Notes: generated by a model from the letters alone, not told the origin. 64,000 nt of DNA from JAWKXU01 sp020446465 (GCA_041396845.1 JAWKXU010000005.1:1-64000); one strand, 5' to 3'; numbered from the stretch's first letter, positions 40,904 through 49,831 are shown. Numbers and translations are program-made.

Positions 40904-41431
40904 TTACGCCGCGACTTTCTCGACATATTCGGGGTAAAAGCTCGGTGCGCGGTCGGACCAGCCGGGGGCAGTCGCCGCCGCTTCGCTCAATGACTGGAGC
41001 AGCACCTTGCGCTGGCCGGGGCGCATTTGCGGCAATGCCGCCGCCCCGCAGAATGCAGCCGGCAACCACGGGCGGACCCACGGGCCGAGCAGGCGCTCAT
41101 ACAAAAAGCGGTAGGCTGAAAAGCACGCGAGCCTCTCCTGCGACAGGTCAAAGGCTGTCACCCGCAGCAATTGCGCCATGAAACCTTCAACGCCTTCCAG
41201 CGTATCAGAATCCGGGCGTTCGCCGCGCAGGCGTTTCAAATCCTGATAGGCCACATACTGACTGCGGATTGATGCCCGCTCCGCCTCATCGCGCGCCCAG
41301 AGCTTGAAAGCATCCTGGCGGCCAAGCCCTACATCCAGGCTGCGTTTGATATAGCGTTGCTCAGCCGCGTCGAAGCCCGCAAACTCGCGCAGCTCCGCGA
41401 TGGTCATGGTGGCAGTGCCTGTATCGTTCAT
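40904..41431 (-). CDS. Hypothetical protein
   Basis: 175 aa, no signal or membrane segment. TIAELREFAGFDAAEQRYIKRSLDVGLGRQDAFKLWARDEAERASIRSQYVAYQDLKRL is helical and acidic/basic alternating; the rest includes LACFSAYRFLYERLLGPWVRPWLPAAFCGAAALP and ends GWSDRAPSFYPEYVEKVAA. Not recognised. Convergent with the acyl-CoA synthetase (22 bp gap). Upstream GGTTAACAGGCCGTAACC (41468-41485) is a near palindrome that also resembles a CtrA half-site pair. Confidence 0.65.
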   Translation of the reverse strand: MNDTGTATMTIAELREFAGFDAAEQRYIKRSLDVGLGRQDAFKLWARDEAERASIRSQYVAYQDLKRLRGERPDSDTLEGVEGFMAQLLRVTAFDLSQERLACFSAYRFLYERLLGPWVRPWLPAAFCGAAALPQMRPGQRKVLLQSLSEAAATAPGWSDRAPSFYPEYVEKVAA

Positions 41432-41507
41432 GGCAATCAGTCCCTTGTTGCAGGGGGACTGTCGCGCAATATGGTTAACAGGCCGTAACCAGAGCGTCCG
41501 GTTTCGT

Positions 41508-42503
41508 TCAGATCAGCCCGGCAAGCGGACTTGAAGGATCGGCATATTTGCGCGTCGCCATGCGCCCGGCGAGATACGCCTCGCGCCCCGCCTCAACCGC
41601 AAGTTTCATGGCGCGGGCCATACGGACAGGCTCTTTCGCTTCGGCAATGGCCGTGTTCATCAGCACGCCATCCACGCCCAGTTCCATGGCAACCGCCGCG
41701 TCAGAGGCGGTGCCAACGCCCGCATCGACGAGGACCGGCACGCTTGCGCCTTCGACAATCAGCCGGATTGTCACGCGGTTCTGAATGCCAAGGCCCGATC
41801 CGATCGGCGCGCCCAGCGGCATGACGGCAACCGCGCCGGCGCTTTCAAGTTGTTTGGCGGCAATTGGATCATCCACGCAATAGACCATCGGCTTGAAGCC
41901 TTCATTGGCCAGCGTTTCTGTCGCGCGCAGGGTTTCACGCATATCGGGATAGAGCGTGCGGGCCTCGCCCAGAACTTCCAGCTTCACCAGGTCCCAGCCG
42001 CCAGCTTCGCGCGCAAGGCGAAGGGTGCGGATCGCTTCCTCGGCAGTAAAACACCCTGCGGTGTTTGGCAGATAAGTGATTTTCTTCGGGTCGATGAAAT
42101 CCGTCAGCATGGGCGCCTTGGGATCGCTGACATTGACGCGGCGCACAGCGACAGTGACGATTTCTGCGCCACTGGCCGCGACGGCAGCCGCGTTTTCCGC
42201 AAAGTCCTTATACTTGCCGGTGCCGACAATCAGGCGGGAGTTAAACGTGCGCCCCGCGACTTCCCAGCTATCTCCCATTGTCGGCATGGTATTTCCTCCC
42301 CCTACGAAATGCACGATTTCCAGCACGTCGCCATCAGCCAATGGGACATCGGCAAGAGTAGAACGCGGCACGATGTCACCATTGCGTTCGACTGCGACTT
42401 TCGCCGGATCAAGTTCCAGACTGCGAATCAGGTCAGCAATAGTGCCGGGGTCGGAACGGCGTATCTCGCCATTGACGGTGAGTGAAAGTGCAAGTGTTGC
42501 CAT
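41508..42503 (-). CDS. ThiS-ThiG fusion: sulfur carrier plus thiazole synthase
   Basis: 331 aa. Residues 1-70 are ThiS (LSLTVNGEIRR ... VAVERNGDIVPRSTLADVPLADGDVLEIVHFVGGG); residues 75-331 are ThiG (VAGRTFNSRLIVGTGKYKDF, MVYCVDDPIAAKQL, PLGAPIGSGLGIQNR, VDAGVGTASDAAVAMELGVDGVLMNTAIA). The GGG (68-70) that normally ends ThiS is followed by NTMPTMGDSW, so the sulfur carrier has no free C-terminus unless cut. It makes the thiazole part of thiamine. It starts 19 bp after the merC-like gene, with no room for a TPP riboswitch. Confidence 0.92.
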   Translation of the reverse strand: MATLALSLTVNGEIRRSDPGTIADLIRSLELDPAKVAVERNGDIVPRSTLADVPLADGDVLEIVHFVGGGNTMPTMGDSWEVAGRTFNSRLIVGTGKYKDFAENAAAVAASGAEIVTVAVRRVNVSDPKAPMLTDFIDPKKITYLPNTAGCFTAEEAIRTLRLAREAGGWDLVKLEVLGEARTLYPDMRETLRATETLANEGFKPMVYCVDDPIAAKQLESAGAVAVMPLGAPIGSGLGIQNRVTIRLIVEGASVPVLVDAGVGTASDAAVAMELGVDGVLMNTAIAEAKEPVRMARAMKLAVEAGREAYLAGRMATRKYADPSSPLAGLI

Positions 42504-42522
42504 GAAGGCCAGATAGCGCGCC

Positions 42523-42891
42523 TTACGCGTGACGCAAGTTCATCACGTGGGCAATCGCAACGCCAATGACACCCGGAATGGTCAACCCCGCTTCCCACGG
42601 GCCATGTTCGACAAGGATTCCCGCCACCATGAACGTCAGCCCGATCGCCGCCACGATCAGCGGTGCAATCTGGCGATGCCGCATGACACCAAGGCCAATT
42701 GTCAAAACCCCTATGGCGACGGCCAGACTCAGCCCGACCCGGTGAAATGTGGGGTCAAGCAACCATGAACCACCCAGCCCAAGCATCGCCACAAGGAAAA
42801 TCCCGGCAACGCAATGCACGAGGCAAAGGCCGGACAAGGCGATTCCGAAACGGTCCATACGATTGCGAATCAAGGAGAGCGTGGCGCGCAT
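42523..42891 (-). CDS. MerC-domain membrane protein
   Basis: 122 aa from ATG 42891. Four hydrophobic segments; RFGIALSGLCLVHCVAGIFLVAMLGLGG has the C-x3-C pair of MerC-type proteins in the first helix. The second MerC cysteine pair is not seen. A Zur-box-like palindrome at 42909-42920 overlaps the expected promoter, and no ribosome site is visible, suggesting a very short leader. Likely a metal-responsive membrane protein; mercury transport is not implied. Confidence 0.75.
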   Translation of the reverse strand: MRATLSLIRNRMDRFGIALSGLCLVHCVAGIFLVAMLGLGGSWLLDPTFHRVGLSLAVAIGVLTIGLGVMRHRQIAPLIVAAIGLTFMVAGILVEHGPWEAGLTIPGVIGVAIAHVMNLRHA

Positions 42892-42908
42892 GGGCAGGCT
42901 ATTATGAT

Positions 42909-42920
42909 ATGTTGTAACAT
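42909..42920. promoter_or_regulatory. Zur-box-like operator before the merC-type gene
   Basis: ATGTTGTAACAT, palindromic apart from the centre, 18 bp upstream of the start codon and next to an AT-rich -10-like CATAAT on the minus strand. Resembles the zinc uptake regulator site ATGTTATAACAT. Fur-family binding is inferred. Confidence 0.5.
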
Positions 42921-42997
42921 CATGCAAGGTCTGTCACAGGCTGCCCGATACATCGAAGGCCTTGCGATTTGTCGCTGCCCGTCGCAAGTAGGGCCGC

Positions 42998-44059
42998 ATG
43001 GCCATGTCCCTTGTCTCGGATGAAAGCCTTCCAATGGTTCTAGGTGGTACTGCGCGGCCCCGGCTGCTTATTCGCTGGCTGCTGTTTGTCGCAGCGCTGA
43101 TTACTGCAATCGTTGTGGTGGGTGGCATTACGCGCCTCACCGAATCCGGTCTGTCCATCACCGAATGGAAACCGGTGACGGGCGTCATTCCCCCATTGTC
43201 CGACGCGCAATGGATGGCTGAATTCGCTGCTTACAAGAAAATCCCCGAATATATCGAGATCAACGGCCCGGCTGGCATGACTCTGGCCGATTACAAGTTC
43301 ATCTATTTCTGGGAATGGTCGCACAGGCTGCTTGCCCGGCTGATCGGCGTTGTCTTTGCAGTGCCGCTCATCTGGTTCTGGGTAAGGGGCCAGATTCCAT
43401 CGGGATACAAGCTGCGCCTCGTTGCACTTCTCGCGCTCGGCGGAATGCAGGGAGTATTTGGCTGGCTGATGGTGCGCTCCGGCCTTTCCATGCGTACGGA
43501 TGTGAGCCACTTCTGGCTCTCGATCCACTTGCTGACCGCGCTTTTCACGCTGGCCGCAATTATCTGGACCGTGCTCGACCTCAAGGCATTCAACTATAAC
43601 CCCGCCTCGCGCCCGGCTCGCCTGACCCTTGCCGGGGCGAGTATAGGTGCGATCGTCTTCATCCAGCTTATGCTGGGGGCATGGGTTGCAGGGCTTAATG
43701 CCGGGCTGGTGTCGGATACCTGGCCACTGATGCAGGGGCGGTTCATTCCAGAGGTCAACCAGGACATGGGGTTCTGGTGGAATGCGACGCACGATCCCTT
43801 CTTCATCCATTTCCTGCATCGCTGGTGGGCATGGGTAGCGGTTGGCGCGCTCGTCGTGCTGGCACGGATGGTTCGCGCCCGCGGTGTGCGCGCAGCTTCG
43901 GTGGCAATTCACATCGCTTTTGGCACGCAGATCATTCTGGGCATTCTTACCGTCCTGTCGGGTGTCGCGCTGTGGCTAGCCGCACTGCACCAGTTGGTTG
44001 GTGCGCTGCTGGTGTGGACTGTCGCATGGGGCATTCATGTATTGGGGCGGCAGGGATGA
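42998..44059 (+). CDS. ctaA: Heme A synthase (COX15/CtaA)
   Basis: 353 aa, eight predicted membrane helices. GGITRLTESGLSITEWKPVTGVIPP, FWEWSHRLLARLIG (heme His), GGMQGVFGWLMVRSGL, VSHFWLSIHLLTAL, IQLMLGAWVAGLNAGLVSDTWPLM, FIHFLHRWWAW and LHQLVGALLVW give the conserved histidines. Oxidises heme O to heme A for cytochrome oxidase. No cox genes nearby in the window. Confidence 0.96.
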   Translation: MAMSLVSDESLPMVLGGTARPRLLIRWLLFVAALITAIVVVGGITRLTESGLSITEWKPVTGVIPPLSDAQWMAEFAAYKKIPEYIEINGPAGMTLADYKFIYFWEWSHRLLARLIGVVFAVPLIWFWVRGQIPSGYKLRLVALLALGGMQGVFGWLMVRSGLSMRTDVSHFWLSIHLLTALFTLAAIIWTVLDLKAFNYNPASRPARLTLAGASIGAIVFIQLMLGAWVAGLNAGLVSDTWPLMQGRFIPEVNQDMGFWWNATHDPFFIHFLHRWWAWVAVGALVVLARMVRARGVRAASVAIHIAFGTQIILGILTVLSGVALWLAALHQLVGALLVWTVAWGIHVLGRQG

Positions 44060-44132
44060 CTCGCGCCGCGCCACGCAGAACGAACACGTCGACTGGCCTG
44101 GCCGTCATCCAACGGTCGAAATCCCGGCTTCC

Positions 44133-44903
44133 ATGACAGCGCGGCGATCTGCGAACCGGCTGGACCGGCGTGGCGCAATCATCCGCCTCTCTTCCCTTTC
44201 TCTGGCGGCAGTCGTTCTCTCGCGTTCCGCTGGCGGCCACGCGCAGACCGCTGCCGCCTTTCACCCCCCGGCACAACCGATGATCTTTACCCGGCGATTG
44301 CGCCGCGATCTTGGGCCGGGCCAATCGATCGAGGCTGTTCGATCGTTCGAGGTGCGTTTCAGCCCGAATGCCCAGGGCTTCCGCCTTGATGGCCACGAAG
44401 TCGCTGTCAACGTCACGGCCCCGCCCGCCCTTGCGAAACTTGCCGAGATCGAACGCAATCGCGTTGAAACGCGCGTGTTTCCTCTTCAGCTCGATTCCAC
44501 AGGCCGGATTATCGCAGGGCCAGGCGGACAGACACCGTCGCCCAGTCTTTCTGTCGCTGTGGATCAGGCTCTCGAACAAATCGCCACTTCAAGGATGGGG
44601 CAAGCCGACCAGATCAACGCACAGGAATTCATGCTGGGCCTGCAGCTTGTGGCAAGCAGTCTTACCAGTAATCTGCCCGGCAGCCTGTTTCGCGGTATTG
44701 CCGAGCAGGAACGCGTCGAACGCCAGCTCCCCTTGCCGGACGGAAGTTTTGGCGAACTCGCCGTGCGCATTACAGCCAGCGCAGCCCCGGATACCCGGAT
44801 GTTCCAGCATGGGGAGCGGACCGTCATCACACGCATCGGCAGTTCGGAACGCAAATGGGTTGAAGAATGGAGCCTTACCCCCAGAACGCCATCTGGCCGT
44901 TAA
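44133..44903 (+). CDS. Hypothetical exported protein
   Basis: 256 aa from ATG 44133; the longer reading from 43998 overlaps ctaA. Signal region RRGAIIRLSSLSLAAVVLSRSAGGHAQ. The mature part begins QPMIFTRRLRRDLGPGQSIEAVRSFEVRFSP, followed by AVNVTAPPALAKLAEIERNRVETRVFPLQLDSTGRI and ends RTVITRIGSSERKWVEEWSLTP. Not recognised. Same strand as ctaA and 74 bp beyond it; 158 bp follows before rplM. Confidence 0.65.
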   Translation: MTARRSANRLDRRGAIIRLSSLSLAAVVLSRSAGGHAQTAAAFHPPAQPMIFTRRLRRDLGPGQSIEAVRSFEVRFSPNAQGFRLDGHEVAVNVTAPPALAKLAEIERNRVETRVFPLQLDSTGRIIAGPGGQTPSPSLSVAVDQALEQIATSRMGQADQINAQEFMLGLQLVASSLTSNLPGSLFRGIAEQERVERQLPLPDGSFGELAVRITASAAPDTRMFQHGERTVITRIGSSERKWVEEWSLTPRTPSGR

Positions 44904-45061
44904 CGCCGAACCTGTTATGGTATTATTTTACCTCTCCCGAAACACGCCGAATCGCTTGACTTTCAGGCCATAGACCGACAAAGCGCGCGCTCAATGCAGA
45001 CGTGCGAGGCGCACACCCCGCCCGTTTGCCGATAACTCTGGCAATACAGGAACACCAAGCC

Positions 45062-45541
45062 ATGAAGGCGCTCACCAAAACCACACGGTCGATCAAGCCG
45101 GCCGAAGTGGAAAAGAAATGGCACCTTATCGATGCAGAGGGGCTGGTTGTCGGCCGCCTCGCCGTTATCGTCGCCAATATCCTGCGCGGCAAGCACAAGC
45201 CGAGCTTTACCCCGCATGTCGATTGCGGCGATCATGTCGTCGTCATCAATGCCGACAAGGTCCGGCTGACAGGCAACAAGCTCAAGCAGAAAACCTATTA
45301 CAAGCACACCGGCTATGCCGGCGGCATCAAGGAAGTAACGGCAGACAAGGTTCTGGATGGCCGCTTCCCTGAACGTGTGCTGGAAAAGGCCGTGGAACGC
45401 ATGATTCCGCGTGGCCCGCTTGGTCGCCAGCAGATGAAGGCGCTGCACCTCTACGCCGGCACTGAACATCCACATGGCGGCACGCAGCCCGAAACGCTCG
45501 ACGTCGCTTCGATGAATCGCAAGAACAAGGTGGGCGCATAA
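45062..45541 (+). CDS. rplM: 50S ribosomal protein L13
   Basis: 159 aa from ATG 45062. KKWHLIDAEGLVVGRLAVIVANILRGKHKPSFTPHVDCGDHVVVINADKV, KTYYKHTGYAGGIKE and ERMIPRGPLGRQQMKALHLYAGTEHPH are standard. The 44904-45061 leader has TTGACT at 44956-44961 but no clear -10. The TAA overlaps the ATG of rpsI (TAATG). Confidence 0.97.
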   Translation: MKALTKTTRSIKPAEVEKKWHLIDAEGLVVGRLAVIVANILRGKHKPSFTPHVDCGDHVVVINADKVRLTGNKLKQKTYYKHTGYAGGIKEVTADKVLDGRFPERVLEKAVERMIPRGPLGRQQMKALHLYAGTEHPHGGTQPETLDVASMNRKNKVGA

Positions 45542-46071
45542 TGGCCGACGATAACAACACCGTTTCCGATCTCGCCGATCTGAAGAACATCACCGGCAAC
45601 GGCGCTGCTGCCGTTACCGAAGCCGAAGACACTGCAGCCCCCGTCGTCAGCAATGCACCGCTGCGCGAGCAGGAACTCGACGCACAGGGCCGCGCTTATG
45701 CCACGGGTCGCCGGAAAGACGCCGTCGCCCGCGTCTGGATCAAGCCGGGCAGCGGCAAGGTCACAGTCAATGGCCGCGATCAGGAAGTCTATTTCGCACG
45801 TCCGACGCTGCGCCTTGTCATCAACCAGCCGTTCCAGATCGCCGATCGCGATGGCCAGTATGACGTTGTCGCAACCGTGAAGGGCGGCGGTCTTTCCGGG
45901 CAGGCCGGTGCGGTCAAGCACGGCATCAGCCAGGCTCTGACCAAGTTTGAACCGGCGCTGCGCGGCACGGTCAAGGCGGCCGGGTTCCTCACCCGCGACA
46001 GCCGCGTCGTGGAACGCAAGAAGTATGGCCGGGCCAAGGCTCGCCGCAGCTTCCAGTTCTCGAAGCGCTAA
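45541..46071 (+). CDS. rpsI: 30S ribosomal protein S9 with N-terminal extension
   Basis: 176 aa. Core S9 starts near residue 52 (AYATGRRKDAVARVWIKPGSGKVTVNGR) and ends RKKYGRAKARRSFQFSKR. Residues 1-50 are an Ala/Asp/Glu-rich extension absent from shorter S9 proteins. Co-translated with rplM and followed by a strong terminator. Confidence 0.97.
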   Translation: MADDNNTVSDLADLKNITGNGAAAVTEAEDTAAPVVSNAPLREQELDAQGRAYATGRRKDAVARVWIKPGSGKVTVNGRDQEVYFARPTLRLVINQPFQIADRDGQYDVVATVKGGGLSGQAGAVKHGISQALTKFEPALRGTVKAAGFLTRDSRVVERKKYGRAKARRSFQFSKR

Positions 46072-46092
46072 CGCTCGATTGCATCCGAACAG

Positions 46093-46127
46093 AAAAAGGG
46101 GTCGCGGGTTTCCGTGGCCCCTTTTTT
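46093..46127 (+). terminator. Terminator after rplM-rpsI
   Basis: GGGGTCGCGG (46098-46107) pairs throughout, with two G-U pairs, with CCGTGGCCCC (46112-46121), loop GTTT, flanked by AAAAA and TTTTTT. Confidence 0.9.
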
Positions 46128-46176
46128 CATGCGCGCTTGTTTAATGGGACGCGCCTGGATCGTTGTTTTTTCGTAT

Positions 46177-46212
46177 TTCTTATCCGAAAAAGTCTATCCA
46201 CTTTTTCCCGAA
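46177..46212. repeat. Dispersed intergenic repeat, copy C (partial)
   Basis: CCGAAAAAGTCTATCC followed by CTTTTTC and GAA matches the same part of copy A (27467-27496) in the same orientation. Lies between the rpsI terminator and the end of the metallophosphoesterase gene. Confidence 0.7.
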
Positions 46213-46217
46213 CTGCT

Positions 46218-47075
46218 TCAGTGAACCGGCGGGTCCACTTCGGGGACGCGACCCACCGGGGCCACCGGCTCATCCGCTTCGCGTGGGGGCCTGGCATTCG
46301 CGGGCACGGCGTCGATCATCATGTCTGCGCTTTCCACCCCTTCAAGGTTGCACACTTCCACCCGCAAATCCGACCCGTTCCAGTAAAGCCGGTTGAAGCT
46401 CGGCGGGGTTGACCGGATACGCTGCGAAAGCGTGCCGGCGCCGATCATTCGCAGCGGCCCTGCGGCGGTTTCGCGCACAATATCAAAAGCATCGTGGATA
46501 TGCCCTGTCAGCGTGGCCAGCACGTTGCGCCGGGCAAGCTCCTCCTGCGCTTTTGTGCCGCCAATCGTCAGGTGCTTGCCGTCAGCGCGCCACTCATCCA
46601 GCGGGTGATGCGCTGTTACCAGAACGCGCATATCAGACGGCAGCGCATCAATAGCCGCCAGCGTCTGTTCCAGGGATTCATCCGTAACCCAGCCATTGGA
46701 CCATGGGAAACGCCACTGCGCCCGCGTCGATGTCTTGAGCGAGACGAGCGCAAGCCCGGGCAAATCGATCTCCCGCTCCACCATTGCTGCAATCGCCCGA
46801 AACCGGCGATACGGGTCGGTAAAACGCTCGACAAGGTTGAAATAGGGCATGTCATGATTGCCCACTTCGACCGAAACCGGCGCATCGAGCGATTGTATCC
46901 AGGCACTTGCCGCCGCAAATTCGCGGTGCCGCGCCCGCATCGTCAGATCACCGGTGATCGCCACGGCTGCCGGACGATCCCGCGCAATTTCAGCAGCAGC
47001 CCAATCAATCGCCGCACGATCGACAAGCCCGAAATGAATATCGCTGAGGTGATAGAGAACGGTTTCGTCAGTCAT
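46218..47075 (-). CDS. Metallophosphoesterase (calcineurin-like)
   Basis: 285 aa from ATG 47075. Metal motifs in order: LSDIHFG, ITGDLTMR, GNHDMPYFN, VTAHHPLDEW and LTGHIHDAF, all with their Asp, Asn and His residues. The substrate is open: cyclic nucleotides or UDP-sugar-type phosphoesters are typical for the group. Start overlaps the preceding kinase gene by 8 bp, hinting at a lipid- or phosphate-linked role. Confidence 0.88.
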   Translation of the reverse strand: MTDETVLYHLSDIHFGLVDRAAIDWAAAEIARDRPAAVAITGDLTMRARHREFAAASAWIQSLDAPVSVEVGNHDMPYFNLVERFTDPYRRFRAIAAMVEREIDLPGLALVSLKTSTRAQWRFPWSNGWVTDESLEQTLAAIDALPSDMRVLVTAHHPLDEWRADGKHLTIGGTKAQEELARRNVLATLTGHIHDAFDIVRETAAGPLRMIGAGTLSQRIRSTPPSFNRLYWNGSDLRVEVCNLEGVESADMMIDAVPANARPPREADEPVAPVGRVPEVDPPVH

Positions 47076-47919
47076 CGATAAGGCAAAACAGGTCCAGCCC
47101 AAGCGGCGCAAGCGAAAACTTCACTTCCGCGCCCGCATCGTGGCGCTCACCATCCACCATGAGCGGGATCGGCGCGTCTGCCAGTGAACGGCAAATAACG
47201 TGTGGATGCTCCCCCAGGTCATCGTGCGGGCCATCACGGAAATTGCGACCCAGCAGCGCCGCGCCTTGCTTGATGAGATCACCAAGATCGCGCGCAGCAT
47301 AGCCCTCGACAAAAAGCCCTTTACCCTGCGGCGTCAGCAACACGCCTGCATAGCCCTCCGGGTCGCCCATATCTGGCTCGGCAATGGCGACCATCGGGCC
47401 TGTCGTGCTGAGCGTTGCCGCCTCGATCGCGCCTGCCACGACATCACCAACCTGCCCGTCGCGCATGTCTTCGCGCACGTCGGCCCAGGCAGCCCCCGGC
47501 CCCGCCAGAACTTCGGCAAGGGCAATATGACCGTCCACTTCGATGATATTCCGCTTTGTCAGCCGCAACTTGTCAGCGGCCATCGCCGCGACAATGGCGC
47601 GTGCCTCCAGATCATCGAACAGGATATGGCAGAGCAGATTGGCTGTCCCACCCGGCAGGGGAAGCACGGCCCCACCCCAGCCGCGCACTTTCGAAATTGC
47701 CGCATTCAGCGTCCCATCGCCGCCATGCAGAACCAGCAGGTCAACATTGTGAGCATCGAGTGCCGGGGCATCGGGCAAATCATCCCGCTGGCAATCGATC
47801 ACGCGTTCCGGCTCCGCTCCGGCGCTGGCGAGATCCTGCACAATGTCCGCAATGACTGCCTCGTCATGGCTGCCGCTCGCGCCGTTGACGACCATCCAGA
47901 CTCTTTGCCCGCTTTCCAT
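47068..47919 (-). CDS. Diacylglycerol kinase catalytic domain protein
   Basis: 283 aa. RVWMVVNGASGSHDEA, VLHGGDGTLNAAISKVRG and LPLPGGTANLLCHILF match the ATP-binding half of lipid kinases (GGDGT, P-GG-T-N). C-terminal strands as in DgkB/YegS-type lipid kinases. Likely phosphorylates a lipid such as diacylglycerol or an LPS precursor; substrate unknown. Co-translated with the metallophosphoesterase. Confidence 0.85.
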   Translation of the reverse strand: MESGQRVWMVVNGASGSHDEAVIADIVQDLASAGAEPERVIDCQRDDLPDAPALDAHNVDLLVLHGGDGTLNAAISKVRGWGGAVLPLPGGTANLLCHILFDDLEARAIVAAMAADKLRLTKRNIIEVDGHIALAEVLAGPGAAWADVREDMRDGQVGDVVAGAIEAATLSTTGPMVAIAEPDMGDPEGYAGVLLTPQGKGLFVEGYAARDLGDLIKQGAALLGRNFRDGPHDDLGEHPHVICRSLADAPIPLMVDGERHDAGAEVKFSLAPLGLDLFCLIDD

Positions 47920-47963
47920 ACCCTTACAAGCGCACGAAAGGCTGGCCAGTTCCCGTCAGGCCA

Positions 47964-48230
47964 TCAGATGCGGCGTGTGATTATCAACCACGCGGCAACA
48001 CCGTTGATGGCGCTGTAGCCAAGATAGGCAATGGCCCAGCCGGTGCCGCCGGTCGAAACCAGCAGCATGGCGGCCAGCAACACCAGAAATTCCGTAAAGA
48101 GGCTGAGACGCCCGCCCAGCATGTGCACGAACCAGGGCATTTCGCCCAGCAGGCGATGGCCACTTTCAAGCACGGCCTTGTGCACCGCAAAGTTGCCAAC
48201 GCCCAGAATGAAGATCAGGAGAATCGCCAT
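47964..48230 (-). CDS. Small hypothetical membrane protein
   Basis: 88 aa with three hydrophobic segments (AILLIFILGVGNFAVHKAVLES, LSLFTEFLVLLAAMLLVS, WAIAYLGYSAINGVAAWLII). PWFVHMLGGRLSLFTEF in the middle is distinctive but not assignable. Downstream of fumarase on the same strand. Confidence 0.7.
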   Translation of the reverse strand: MAILLIFILGVGNFAVHKAVLESGHRLLGEMPWFVHMLGGRLSLFTEFLVLLAAMLLVSTGGTGWAIAYLGYSAINGVAAWLIITRRI

Positions 48231-48304
48231 GTCGGGGCGAATCTATACCTTCTTGCCCCTTTGCCCGAAGTATTTCTTGGCATCACCTCAGGCTGGAGGG
48301 GCGC

Positions 48305-49831
48305 TCAGGTCGCGGGGAGCAAGTGCTCGTCCGCGATCTTTTTCTTCCATTCTGCCGGGGCGAGTGTGTGGACGTTGTTGCCTTGCGAATCGACCGCGAC
48401 TGTCACCGGCATGTCCTGCACAGTGAATTCATAAATCGCTTCCATGCCAAGGTCTTCAAAGCCCACCACTTTTGCTTCACGAATGGCGCGCGCAACCAGA
48501 TAGGCCGCCCCGCCCACCGCCATGAGATAGGCAACCTTGTGCTTTGCGATTTCCTGCACCGCGCCTTGCCCGCGTTCGGCCTTGCCGATCATCGCCAGCA
48601 GGCCCTGTTGCAACATCATGTCAGTGAACTTGTCCATGCGGGTGGCGGTTGTGGGGCCTGCGGGGCCGACCACTTCGCCCATGATCGGATCGACCGGCCC
48701 GACGTAATAGATCGCACGGCCCTTGAAACTGACAGGCAGTTCCTCGCCCTTGGCCAGCATGTCCTGAATCCGCTTGTGGGCCGCATCGCGCCCGGTCAGC
48801 ATGGCTCCGTTCAGAAGAAGCCGGTCGCCCGCCTTCCAGCTTTGCACATCTTCCGGCGTCAGCTTGTCCAGATCGACGCGGCGGGCCGAAGCATCGGGTG
48901 CCCAGTGCACATCGGGCCATTGCGAAAGGTCGGGCTTTTCAAGGAAACTGGGGCCTGACCCGTCGAGCGTGAAATGCGCATGGCGCGTTGCCGCACAGTT
49001 GGGGATCATGGCCACAGGTTTACCCGCCGCATGGCAGGGCCAGTCCTTGATCTTCACGTCGAGAATTGTCGAAAGGCCGCCCAGCCCCTGCGCGCCGATT
49101 CCTTCGGCGTTGACGCGATCGAAAATCTCGATCCGCAGCCGCTCAATATCGTTCTGCGGTCCGCGCGCCTTCAACTGGCCCATGTCGATGGGGTCCATCA
49201 GGCTTTCCTTGGCCAGCCTGACGCAATGTTCCGCCGTGCCGCCAATGCCAATGCCCAGCATCCCCGGCGGACACCAGCCCGCGCCCATCGACGGCAACTG
49301 TTCGATCACCCATTCAACGATGTTGTCGGACGGGTTCATCATCTTGAACTTGGACTTGTTTTCGCTGCCGCCACCCTTGGCCGCAACATCGATGGAAACG
49401 GTGCGCCCCGGCACCATTTCAACGGCAAGCACGCACGGCGTATTGTCGCGCGTATTGCGACGGGTGAAAGCCGGGTCCGCCAGGATTGAAGCGCGCAGCT
49501 TGTTATCCGCGTTGTTGTAGGCCCGCCGGACACCTTCATCGACAATGTCCTGCAGGCTTTGCGTCGAATCGAGCCGGCATTCCTGGCCCCATTTGACAAA
49601 GACATTGACGATACCCGTGTCCTGACAGATCGGGCGGTGGCCTTCGGCACACATCCGGCTGTTGGTGAGAATCTGGGCGATTGCATCTTTCGCCGCCGGG
49701 CCTTGTTCAGCCTCATAAGCCTCCCCCAGCGCCCGGATATAATCCATCGGGTGATAGTAAGAGATGTATTGCAGCGCATCGGCGACACTGTCGATCAGGT
49801 CGTCTTCGCGGATCGTTACCATGTCAGCCAT
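48305..49831 (-). CDS. Fumarate hydratase, class I (4Fe-4S)
   Basis: 508 aa from ATG 49831 (alternative 49822). CQDTGIVNVFVKWGQ, DNTPCVLAVEMVPGRTVSIDVAAKGGGSENKSKFKMMNPSD, GAGWCPPGMLGIGIGGTAEH (cluster Cys) and the beta domain KGRAIYYVGPVDPIMGEVVGPAGPTTATRMDKF mark the two-domain class I enzyme. TCA-cycle conversion of fumarate to malate; needs an Fe-S cluster, so depends on the SUF system encoded at 29287-35803. Confidence 0.95.
   Translation of the reverse strand: MADMVTIREDDLIDSVADALQYISYYHPMDYIRALGEAYEAEQGPAAKDAIAQILTNSRMCAEGHRPICQDTGIVNVFVKWGQECRLDSTQSLQDIVDEGVRRAYNNADNKLRASILADPAFTRRNTRDNTPCVLAVEMVPGRTVSIDVAAKGGGSENKSKFKMMNPSDNIVEWVIEQLPSMGAGWCPPGMLGIGIGGTAEHCVRLAKESLMDPIDMGQLKARGPQNDIERLRIEIFDRVNAEGIGAQGLGGLSTILDVKIKDWPCHAAGKPVAMIPNCAATRHAHFTLDGSGPSFLEKPDLSQWPDVHWAPDASARRVDLDKLTPEDVQSWKAGDRLLLNGAMLTGRDAAHKRIQDMLAKGEELPVSFKGRAIYYVGPVDPIMGEVVGPAGPTTATRMDKFTDMMLQQGLLAMIGKAERGQGAVQEIAKHKVAYLMAVGGAAYLVARAIREAKVVGFEDLGMEAIYEFTVQDMPVTVAVDSQGNNVHTLAPAEWKKKIADEHLLPAT

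Noticed and set aside
42504..42522. TPP riboswitch for thiSG
   Set aside because: Only 19 bp separate thiSG from the upstream gene, too short for the aptamer.
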